Of a DNA stretch of 64,000 bases, positions 26,462 through 34,962 are shown in pieces. The translations under genes and the position numbers were made by a program. Location of the stretch: NCBI GenBank assembly GCA_963748295.1, contig CAVVIH010000001.1, positions 372,001 to 436,000 of the forward strand. The letters are read 5' to 3'. Numbering within the stretch: position 1 is the first letter of the stretch; the number at the start of each line of letters is the position of its first letter. The stretch comes from CAVVIH01 sp963748295 (lineage in GTDB: Bacteria > Acidobacteriota > Vicinamibacteria > Vicinamibacterales > 2-12-FULL-66-21). The notes under the pieces are model-generated. The model saw only the letters and a program-made list of their open reading frames with translations, ran no database searches and was not told the origin of the DNA.

Positions 26462-27639
26462 ACTCGCGGCATCCATTCCGCCGGCATGTCGACGAACGAC
26501 TCGTCGAGCTCCGCGGCGGATCCGCAGCCGAGCAGCTTGAGGGTCCGGACGAAATCGGTGCGAATGATGTCGATGGCGCGGGTGACGCCCGCCTCGCCCG
26601 CGGCGCCAAGGCCGTAGGCGTATGCGCGCCCGATCAGCACGGCCTTCGCGCCGAGGCACAGCGCCTTGGCAACGTCGCTGCCACGCCTGACGCCGCCGTC
26701 CAGCAGGACTTCTACACGGCCGCCGACGGCGTCCACCACTTCGGGCAGCACGCGAAGCGTCGCCTGCACGCCATCGAGCTGACGGCCGCCGTGGTTGGAC
26801 ACGACGATCGCGTTCGCGCCCGCGTCGATCGCGCGCCGTGCGTCATCGCCGGTGTGGACGCCCTTGACCACAATCGGCCCGTTCCACGCGGCGCGAATCC
26901 ACTGAAGGTCCCGCCACGTCACGGTGGACTGTTCGAGCGCGACGCCGACGTCGGCGTAGAGCATCGGACCGTCCGGCAGCTGGACGTTCGGAAATTTCAT
27001 CAGCCCGCCATCACGCAGGAACGCGGCGAGCCATCGCGGCCGCGCGAGAAACTGGTGCACGAACGGCATCATCGGGCCCAGCCGCCGCGTCAGCAGCTCC
27101 TTCGAACCGTTGCGCACGTCGCGCTCGCGCAGACCGGCGACCGGGGTGTCGATCGTCAGGATCAGCGCGGAGTAGCCCGCCTTACGGGCGCGCTCGATCG
27201 TCGCGGTGGCGACATCGCGCCCGCCACACAGGTAGAGCTGATACCACGCGGGCCCCGACGTCGCCGCCTTGACATCCTCGAGAAGGCAGCCCGACAGCGT
27301 CGACAGCGAGTAGATCGTGCCGGCCTTGCCCGCGGCGCGCGAGGCGGCTTCTTCGCCTCGCGGATAGAACATCCGGCAGCTGCCGACGGGCGCCAGCACG
27401 ACCGGGAACGCGATCGGGATGCCGAGCACCGTCGTCCGGGTGTCGACGTTGGGCGTCGCAACCGCGCAGCGCGGCCGGAATCGGACCGCGTCGAACGCGC
27501 CGCAATTCTCGCGGAGCGTGATCTCGCTTTCCGCGCCACCGTCGATGTAGTCGAACACCACTCTCGGCAGGCGCCGCTTCGCGATGCGGCGCAGGTCTTC
27601 GATGTTCACGACTTGGGGGGCTGACACTGATCGGGACAT
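26446..27639 (-). CDS. FMN-dependent alpha-hydroxyacid dehydrogenase (L-lactate dehydrogenase-like)
   Basis: 397 residues with the flavin TIM barrel of the lactate dehydrogenase/glycolate oxidase family. The N terminus NIEDLRRIAKRRLPRVVFDYIDGGAESE is characteristic. The active-site motif VSNHGGRQLDG carries the catalytic His, followed by EVLLDGGVRRGSDVAKALCLGAKAVLIGRAYAYGL, the FMN-phosphate region. It oxidises an L-2-hydroxyacid such as L-lactate and passes electrons to the quinone pool or oxygen. The ATG at 27639 was chosen because the conserved sequence begins there; the open frame upstream has no family similarity. It is convergent with the SnoaL-like gene. No lldP- or lldR-type neighbour is present. 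Confidence 0.9.
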   Translation of the reverse strand: MSRSVSAPQVVNIEDLRRIAKRRLPRVVFDYIDGGAESEITLRENCGAFDAVRFRPRCAVATPNVDTRTTVLGIPIAFPVVLAPVGSCRMFYPRGEEAASRAAGKAGTIYSLSTLSGCLLEDVKAATSGPAWYQLYLCGGRDVATATIERARKAGYSALILTIDTPVAGLRERDVRNGSKELLTRRLGPMMPFVHQFLARPRWLAAFLRDGGLMKFPNVQLPDGPMLYADVGVALEQSTVTWRDLQWIRAAWNGPIVVKGVHTGDDARRAIDAGANAIVVSNHGGRQLDGVQATLRVLPEVVDAVGGRVEVLLDGGVRRGSDVAKALCLGAKAVLIGRAYAYGLGAAGEAGVTRAIDIIRTDFVRTLKLLGCGSAAELDESFVDMPAEWMPRVHSAI

Positions 27640-27762
27640 GTTTGTTTTTCCGGACGCGCCGGTGATTGTCTCACGAGCGCAACCGGCGGTGAGAGGCCTG
27701 CTACCCCTGACGGGTGCTACCGCAGGGCGGCGGCGCGTGTCGTCCGCTTCGCGCAATCGGTG

Positions 27763-30700
27763 TCAGCGCGCTCCGGCGAACGGCCGTAGCCGCTCCGCGG
27801 GCAGACGGCGCGCGAGCGCGCGGTGAACCGCCGCGGCGATTTCGGCGTCGAGCGGTGCGAGCTCTCTGACGAAGTCTCCCTCGCGCACCGCCACCGGGAC
27901 GCCATGCCGGTAGGCAATCCTGTTCCGGCCGGCGACGCGGACACGATCGCCGGCGGTGACGATGCCGGTCAGGTTCAGCGGATCGGCGGCGCTGATCGTC
28001 ACGATCGCGTCGCCGGCCGGCGTGCGCCGCACCTCACGGAGCATCTCGACCGCCTGCGGCAGCGCGAATTGCTCGCCGGACATGCCCGACACGAACCGTC
28101 CGCCGCGAATCTCGCCGCGCGCCTCGAGCCGCCGGTAGATGCGCGTCAGCTCGCGCCATGGCGCGGGATTCGCCTCGCGCGTCAGGAGCTTGCGGAAGAC
28201 GACGCCGTAGCGGCGCAGCAGCGCCCAGGCCTGGGTTTCGACTGCGGTGTCGCGGTTGTCTGTGGCCGCCGCGGATTCCGTCGCGGACCACCTGCCGGCG
28301 AACGTCGCGCGTCGATCGTAGTAGCCACGCCCACGCCCTGAGCCAGTCGAAGGGGCCTGCCCTGAGCTTGCCGAAGGGCGCATCAGCGCCCGCAGTCCCG
28401 AGAAGCCATCCGACACGGCGAGGCCGCACGCGACGAGCGTGCCGATCGCGCGCCGCAGCCGGTCGTGGTCCAGCCCGCTTGCCGCCGCCAGTTCCTTCAG
28501 GAACGACGCGCCGCGTCCGCTCAGCCGCTCGAGCACTGCGCGCGCATCGTCGGTCAGCGCCGCGCTCGCGGTATCCACCGTCCGCCCAAGCGCGTGCCAG
28601 GGCTGCGCGTGCTCCCTGAGGAACAGCGCGATTGGGGTGGCCGGAACCAGCCGCGGATGGTCGACGGAATCCGAGGGCGCCGGGCTGAGCCGCGCCCAGC
28701 TCACTTCACCCGCAAGGCACAGCAGGTCGAGCAGCTGCGGCTCGTAGCCGGTCAGCCGCGACGGCAGGACGCTGCGTTCCCATGCGGCTGCCGGCAGCTC
28801 GAAGCCGTCGAGAATCGCGACGATCTCGCGAAGTCCATCGATCCCCGACAGCTTGTCGGGTTCGCTGACGTGCTGCCACTTGAACAGGAACCGCATGAAG
28901 TCCGCCGCGCTGACCGGCTCGATTTCCGCGCGCAGGCGGTTCAGCGTGTATCGATGGATGCGCGAGAGCAGCGCGCGATCGCACCATTCGAGTGCATCCC
29001 CTCGACCAGGCTCGAAGTGGCCACGCAGGACGACGCCTTCACTCTCGAGCGCGATGAGCGCCGCGTCCACTTCACTCTCACGAACCCCAAGCGACGCCGC
29101 CAGCTCGCCGGCGGTGACTGGACCGAGGATCGTCGTGCGGCCTCTGATCAGTTCCGCGAGCGCGTCTTCAGACGACCACGCGCGATCGCGTGACGCCGGC
29201 GGCTGGACCGCCGGCTCGAATACCGCGTCGGGTCTGATCGCAAGAATCTCAGGGACCCGCTCCGCGGCCACCCACGCGTCCCAGCCAGCGAGTCGCGCCG
29301 CACGGCGCCGCTCCGCAAGCGCGTCGAACAATCCGGGCTGACCGATTTCGGCTTCGCGGAGGAATCCGGACGAGAGCAGCGCATCGTGCAGCTCGTCCGC
29401 GTCCCGCGGCTGTGGCCGCGCCTCTTCGCGGACGCGGTCGATCGCCGCCGGATCGAGCGCGCCCATCTCACGCGCGGACGACGGCTCTCCCGCTCGTCTC
29501 GTTTGCACCGCATGCGCCCGCCGCTCCTCGAGCGGCGCGTCGTCGAGGAAGGCGTAGGGCCGCGCGTTGAGGATCTCGTACGAGAACACCGACGGTTCCG
29601 GCGTGTCGCGGGCGACGAGCTGCAGCTCGCCGCGGTGAATTCGCTCGAGGACGCGGGTGAGCCCTTCGAAATCCATCGCCTCCTGAAGGCAGTCCTCGAC
29701 GGTCTGCTTCACCAGCGGATGATCGGGGATCTCGCGATCGCCGGGAATGTTCTCGAGACACGCCGCCGCGTCGGGAAACACCGCCGCCATCAGATCGTCG
29801 GCGAGCATCCGCTGCAGCTGTGGCGGGACCTTGCGGCCGGCCCGGCTGCGGGGCACCGCGAGCGCGATCGTCGTGTTCCACCGCCAGCGGGTCTGAAACA
29901 CGGGCGCGTCGAGGAATGCCTGCACGAGCACGTCGCGCGCCGTCGCCGGGTGCAGATAGCGGAACACGTCCGAGAGCGGGAACGAGTGCTGCGGTCCGAG
30001 CGACAGCAGCAGGGCGTCGTCGGTCGCGGCCGCCTGCAGCTCGAAATTGAACTGGCGGCAGAATCGCTTCCGCAGCGCCAGTCCCCATGCCTTGTTGATG
30101 CGGGCGCCGAACGGGGCGTGCAGCACCAGCTGCATGCCGCCTGATTCGTCGAAGAAACGTTCGAGGACGAGCGTGCTCCTGGGTCGGCGCGACGCCGAGC
30201 GTGGCGATGCCATCGGTGACGTAGTCGACCAGCTGCTGTGCCGGCTCCCGGCCGATGCCAGTCTCGTCGGACAGCCACTGCACGGCGTCGGACGCCGATT
30301 GAATCGCCGCTTTGAGATCGCCCCGGAGATCGCTGACCGCGCATGACAGCTCGTCGCTTCGCGCCGGCGCCTCGCCGAACCAGAACGGAATGTTCGGCGG
30401 TTCTCCTTTCGCATCCGCGACCCTGACCGTTCCCGCCGTCACCTGCAGAATCCGCCACGACGTATTGCCGAGCTGGAACACGTCGCCGGCCATCGACTCG
30501 ATCGCGAAGTCCTCGTTGACCGATCCGATGAACGTCTCTTCCGGCTCCAGCACGACGCGGTAGTCCGCGACTTCGGGAATCGCGCCGCCGCAGGTCTGCG
30601 CGACCAGCCGCGACCCCCGCCGTCCGCGCACGACGGCATTCACCTCGTCGCGATGCACCAGCGCGGCACGTCGGCCGCGCCGCGTGGAGAAGCCCTCGGC

Positions 30701-32059
30701 CGTCATCTTCAGCACGGCGTCGAAGTCCTCGCGCGTCAGGTTGCGGTACGGCCACGCACGGCGCATCAGCTCGAACAGATCGGTTTCCGAGTACTCGCGG
30801 CATGCCGACTCCGCGACGATCTGCTGCGCCAGCACGTCGAGCGGCGAGTCCTGCCACACGATCGCGTCGAGCTCTCCGCGGCGCACCGAGCGGAGCAGGG
30901 CCGCGCATTCGAACAAATCGTCGCGCGACGTCGGGAAGATCCGCCCTTTGGGAACGCCCTTGACGGTGTGTCCCGATCGTCCCACTCGCTGCAGGGCCGT
31001 GGCGATCCGGCGAGGCGACCCTACCTGGCACACGAGATCCACGTGCCCGATGTCGATGCCGAGCTCGAGCGACGCCGTCGCCACGAGCGCGCGCAGGCTG
31101 CCGGACTTGAGCCGCATCTCGGCGTCGAGGCGCGTCTCCCTCGAGAGACTGCCGTGATGCGCGGTCACCTCGGCCTCGCTCAGCCGCTCGCTGAGATGAC
31201 GGGCCATCCGTTCGGCCATCCGCCGAGTGTTGACGAAAATCAGCGTCGTCCTGTGCTCGCGGACCAGCTCGGCCAGCCGGTCGTAGTACTCCGTCCAGAC
31301 CTCCTGGGACATCACCGCGTCGAGCGTCGAACGCGGGATCTCGACCCCGAGATCCATCGCGCGCCGGTGTCCTTCGTCGACAATCGCGCAGCCGCGCGTC
31401 TCGGCGGCCCCAACGAGATAGCGCGAAACGTCTTCGATCGGCTTCTGTGTCGCCGAAAGTCCCAGGCGGAGCAGCGGCTGCTCGACGACCTGCTGCAGCC
31501 GTTCGAGCGACAACGCGAGGTGGGCGCCGCGGCGGGTGCCGATCACGGCGTGGATCTCGTCGACGATCACCGTCCGCACGGTGCGCAGCATCTGCCTGCT
31601 GCGATCCGCGGTCAGGAGGAGATAGAGCGACTCGGGGGTCGTGACGAGAATGTGCGGCGGATGCCGCAGCATCGCGGCCCTCGCCGCCGCGGTCGTATCT
31701 CCCGTGCGAACGGCAGCGGTGATGCGCGGTGCGGCAAGTCCAGCCTCTTCGGCGAGCTGCCGGATCCGCCGCCGCGGTTCCGAAAGGTTCTTGTGGATGT
31801 CGGTGCTGAGCGCTTTCAGCGGCGACACGTAAACGACGCGGACCTCGTCAGGGAGCGGACCTGCGAGGCCTTCCTTGAAGAGGTCGTCGATCGCCGTCAG
31901 GAACGCCGCGAGCGTCTTGCCGGATCCGGTCGGTGCGGCAATCAGCGTGTGGCGTCCTTCCGCAATGGCCGCCCAGCCGCGCGCCTGCGCCGGAGTCGGC
32001 TCGCCGACCTCTGCGGTAAACCATTGCTGAACGAGCGGATGGAATTTCGACAGGGACAT
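27763..32059 (-). CDS. lhr: Lhr-type large superfamily 2 helicase, one frame break
   Basis: A DNA/RNA helicase of the long Lhr type, ~1431 residues after frame repair. The N-terminal part has Q-motif PTPAQ, Walker A APTGSGKT (42-49), DEIH (167-170), LSATQ and the motif VI segment ALQRVGRSGH. The C-terminal ~850 residues hold the winged-helix and Lhr core/C-terminal regions (VLERFFDESGGMQLVLHAPFG, NARPYAFLDDAPLEERR). Near 30180 one extra base separates ...GVAPTQ from STLVLERFFDESGG; both halves are otherwise undamaged. A short dispersed repeat is inserted in frame at 28335-28379. Lhr translocates 3' to 5' and is implicated in DNA repair. The start is ATG 32059. Neighbours give no further clue. 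Confidence 0.85.
28335..28379. repeat. Dispersed GCCCTGAGC...GAAGGG repeat inserted in frame in lhr
   Basis: Two direct 21-base units, GCCCTGAGCCAGTCGAAGG and GCCCTGAGCTTGCCGAAGGG, each an imperfect palindrome. On the coding strand they read as a Ser/Gly-rich peptide (SASSGQAPSTGSGRGRG) in the C-terminal region of the helicase. The unit looks like the short CCTTCGAC-AGCTCAGGG repeat scattered in many bacterial genomes, usually between genes. Confidence 0.75.
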
Positions 32060-32082
32060 CGGGGGAATGATTAGGATAGCGC

Positions 32083-32206
32083 TTTCACGTGCGACGTGCG
32101 ACGTGCGACGTGCGACGTGCGACGTGCGCACGTGCTACTTCGTACTTCTTACTTCCTACTTCTTACTTCCTACTTCTTACTTCCTACTTCTTACTTCTTA
32201 CTTTCT
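32083..32206. repeat. Compound heptamer array: GTGCGAC then TTCTTAC/TTCCTAC
   Basis: The left half (about 32087-32134) has six to seven units of GTGCGAC. The right half (about 32137-32206) alternates TTCTTAC and TTCCTAC about ten times. It fills the whole gap between the helicase start and the stop of the trypsin-like gene. The first unit recurs at 60404-60478 and the second (reverse complement) at 3083-3110. A TATCCTAATCAT stretch just left of it on the minus strand (about 32066-32077) may be the helicase -10. Confidence 0.85.
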
Positions 32207-33020
32207 AAACTCCCCCTGCCCCGGGGACCCGGCTGAGGACGAACGACGAGATGCTGCTGTTGCGGACGCTGACGTAGAAGTTCGTTCCGGCGTTGCAGGT
32301 CGCGACGGATGCGGCGGAGGAGATGCCGGCGATCGCCCAGCGGCCGCCTTGCGACACCATGATCGGGCCGCCGGAATCGCCGGCGCAGATCGAGCTGGCG
32401 GTCGTCGAGAACTCCGTTTCGAGAAACAGCGGGCCCACGGCGGAGAACGTCGTCGAGCCGGCCCGGAGCGTCGCGCCGACGCTCTGCTGATCGCGTCCCC
32501 AGCCGGCGATGACGGCCGATTCGCCGCGGCCGACGTCGCGGCTGGCGAGCAGCGGCACCGGCGTGCGCGGGAGGTCCTGCGACATCAGCACCACGCCGAC
32601 GTCCAGGCCGTTGCTTTGCGAGTAGGAGGGGTGAAACGCGAACGATTCCGCGACGATCTCTTCGCCCACTCCAAGCCACACCCGCACCGTTCCGACCTCT
32701 TCGTCGAGGCAGTGCGCCGCCGTCAGGATGGCTCTCGGCGCGATGATCGTTCCGCTGCACGCGCCGAGCGCGAATCCCTGCGCGTGGCGCATGTTCAAGA
32801 GCACGACCGGTGACGCCGCGGCCGAGCACTCCGCGCCGTTGACGATCGCAAGGGAGGGGGGAGCCGTCACGCCAAGCGCGCCGCAGGCCGCTGCTGCCGC
32901 GGGCGGCGGCGGCGCCGGGGTTGGCGTCGGCGTCGGCGTCGGTGTCGGCCTGCTCGGCGCACCACCGCCGCAGCCGGCAAGGCAGATCGCCGCAACCAAC
33001 GAAACGAGAGTGTTTTTCAT
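32205..33020 (-). CDS. Trypsin-like serine protease lipoprotein
   Basis: 271 residues. A lipoprotein signal (LAGC, Cys17) precedes a Pro-Thr repeat linker (PTPTPTPTPTPAPPPP) and an S1A chymotrypsin-fold domain. The full triad is present: H103 (LTAAHC), D140 (GLDVGVVL) and S216 (AGDSGGP). C88 and C104 match the conserved disulphide around the His loop. The N-terminal IVNGAE (59-64) resembles the activation site of trypsins, so zymogen-type processing is possible. It is probably anchored in the envelope facing the periplasm or surface. It lies alone between two repeat arrays. An active protease is likely; its target is unknown. Confidence 0.9.
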   Translation of the reverse strand: MKNTLVSLVAAICLAGCGGGAPSRPTPTPTPTPTPAPPPPAAAAACGALGVTAPPSLAIVNGAECSAAASPVVLLNMRHAQGFALGACSGTIIAPRAILTAAHCLDEEVGTVRVWLGVGEEIVAESFAFHPSYSQSNGLDVGVVLMSQDLPRTPVPLLASRDVGRGESAVIAGWGRDQQSVGATLRAGSTTFSAVGPLFLETEFSTTASSICAGDSGGPIMVSQGGRWAIAGISSAASVATCNAGTNFYVSVRNSSISSFVLSRVPGAGGV

Positions 33021-33082
33021 TGAGGCTGATCCCGAGGCTGCCGCGCCGTCTTGATCTTACATCAGCGCCTTGAATCAGCGGC

Positions 33083-33173
33083 GAAATCCGCGTGAATCCG
33101 CGTCTCGTTAATCGGCGTGAATCGGCGTGAATCCGCGTTTCGTGAATCAACGAAGATCCGCGTGAATCCGCGG
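33083..33173. repeat. Tandem repeat, ATCCGCGT family (second copy)
   Basis: Degenerate 9-33-base units built on AATCCGCGTG / AATCGGCGTG with a TCGTGAATCAACG tail, the same core as the array at 12073-12200. It occupies the gap between the trypsin-like gene and the end of the PTS permease gene. Confidence 0.8.
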
Positions 33174-34955
33174 TCAGCGCGCGGCGCGACGGAGCGCCGG
33201 CACGTAGTTCTCCGCACCCAGGCCGACCAGCACGTGGACGACGCCGGGATCGGGCACCATGACGCCGTGGGCGCCCGCCGCCCTGAGCGCCGCCTCGTCG
33301 ATCTTCCTGTCGTCGACCACCGACACCCGAATCCGCGTCGCCGCCACCGCTTCGACGTTGCGTACGTTCGAGGTGCCGCCGAGCGCCTTGACCAGCGCTT
33401 CGGCGCGGTGATCGAGTTGAGGGTTGGCGGGCTCCGGCCGCGCTTCCACAGCGGCCGGCTTCGCGGCGGCCGCAGCCGCGGGCGCGGGTGTACCGGCGGC
33501 CGCGATCCCTCCGCCGGCCTGGAGAAACAGCTCCATGTCGGTCTTGAGGTTCTCCGAGCGTGTGCCGAAGATCGCCTGCGCGCTCTGGCCGACCATCACC
33601 ACGCCCGTCGCGCCGAGCGCCTTCAACCGATCGGTCTGCACGCCGGCGCGATCGCGCACCGTGACGCGCAGGCGCGTGATGCACGCGTCGAGGGTGGTGA
33701 TGTTGTTGCGTCCGCCGAACGCGTCCACGAGCTGTCCGGCAAAGGTGTCAGCGGCCGGCGCACCCGCTGGCACAGAGGCCACGATCGGATCTTCCACGTC
33801 GCGTCCCGGTGTCTTCAAATCGAAGTGAAGGATGGCCCATCGAAACACGCCGAAGTAGAGAAGGCCCCACAGCGGTCCGATCAGCAGCACCAGCCAGGGT
33901 TTCGTATCGATCGTGTAATAGAGAACGAAATCGATGAACCCGTGGGAGAACGTGAAGCCGAGCTTCGCGCCGAGAACATTGAACAGCAGTTGCGCGCAGC
34001 CGGCCATCAGGGCGTGGAGCGCATAGAGCACGGGCGCGACGAAGAGGAAGGAGAATTCGATCGGTTCGGTAATGCCCGTCAGGAAGGACGTCAGCGCGGC
34101 GGAGAACATGATGCCGCCCACTTTTGTCCGCTGCTCGGGACGCGCGCATCGCCACATCGCCAGCGCCGCGGCCGGCAGTCCCCACATCTTGAAGAGATAC
34201 GCGCCGCCAAGGATTCCGGCCTGTGGATCGCCGGCAAAGAACCGCGTGATGTCGCCGTGGACGACCTCGCCCGTGGCCTTGGTGTAGCTGCCGATCTCGA
34301 AGAAGAACGGCACGTTCCAGATGTGGTGCAGGCCGAACGGAATCAGCAGCCGCTCGACGACGCCGTAGATGAACACCGCGAACGTCGGATTCGAGTACGC
34401 CGCCCAGTGCGAGAAGGCCCTGATCGCCGAGCCCACCGGCGGCCAGACGACGGCGAGCGCGAGCCCCATGATGATCGCGGCAAACGCGGTGACGATCGGT
34501 ACGAACCGCTTGCCGGCGAAAAACCCGAGATAGGGAGGCAGCTGGATCCGGTAATAGCGGTTGAAGAGCCACGCGGCGACGCCGCCAAGCAGCAGCCCGC
34601 CGAAGACGCCGGTGTCGATCGAGTTGATGCCGAAGATGTTCCTCGGCTCGATCCCGAACATCGGCGCGACCACGCCCATCGTCGCGAGCATGACGAAGAA
34701 GCCGACGACGGCTGCCAGCGACGCGACGCCGTCGTTCTGCGTCAATCCGAGCGCGACGGCAATGGCGAAGAGCAGCGGCAGGCTGGAGAAGACCGCGCCT
34801 CCCGACTGCGCCATCAGCGTCGAGACGGTCTCCGGCATCCAGGAGAAGCCTGCCGACCCCACGCCGAGCAGGATGCCGGCGGCGGGGAGCACCGACACGG
34901 GCAGCATCAGCGAGCGGCCCATCTTCTGGAGGAGAGCAAAGGCGTTCTTCAGCAT
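33174..34955 (-). CDS. PTS IIC-IIB permease, glucose/GlcNAc class, with a second degenerate IIB
   Basis: 593 residues. An N-terminal IIC domain (~1-375) has about ten membrane segments and the motifs FGLHHIWNVPFFFE and LTGITEPIEFSFLF, typical of the glucose superfamily. A IIB domain follows (~400-480) with the phospho-accepting C425 in LDACITRLRV. After an Ala/Pro linker comes a second IIB-like domain (~515-590) in which the Cys position is Ala (A538 in VEAVAATRIRV), so it cannot be phosphorylated at this site. The protein imports and phosphorylates a hexose or amino sugar. The gene starts 7 bases after the IIA-HPr-EI gene, which supplies all other PTS parts. The ATG at 34955 was chosen by family alignment. 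Confidence 0.92.
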   Translation of the reverse strand: MLKNAFALLQKMGRSLMLPVSVLPAAGILLGVGSAGFSWMPETVSTLMAQSGGAVFSSLPLLFAIAVALGLTQNDGVASLAAVVGFFVMLATMGVVAPMFGIEPRNIFGINSIDTGVFGGLLLGGVAAWLFNRYYRIQLPPYLGFFAGKRFVPIVTAFAAIIMGLALAVVWPPVGSAIRAFSHWAAYSNPTFAVFIYGVVERLLIPFGLHHIWNVPFFFEIGSYTKATGEVVHGDITRFFAGDPQAGILGGAYLFKMWGLPAAALAMWRCARPEQRTKVGGIMFSAALTSFLTGITEPIEFSFLFVAPVLYALHALMAGCAQLLFNVLGAKLGFTFSHGFIDFVLYYTIDTKPWLVLLIGPLWGLLYFGVFRWAILHFDLKTPGRDVEDPIVASVPAGAPAADTFAGQLVDAFGGRNNITTLDACITRLRVTVRDRAGVQTDRLKALGATGVVMVGQSAQAIFGTRSENLKTDMELFLQAGGGIAAAGTPAPAAAAAAKPAAVEARPEPANPQLDHRAEALVKALGGTSNVRNVEAVAATRIRVSVVDDRKIDEAALRAAGAHGVMVPDPGVVHVLVGLGAENYVPALRRAAR

Positions 34956-34962
34956 CGACGGG

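Noticed and set aside
32083..32206. Possible CRISPR or origin iterons
   Set aside because: 7-base units directly abut without spacers, there is no dnaA or AT-rich unwinding region, and similar arrays occur at many other gaps.
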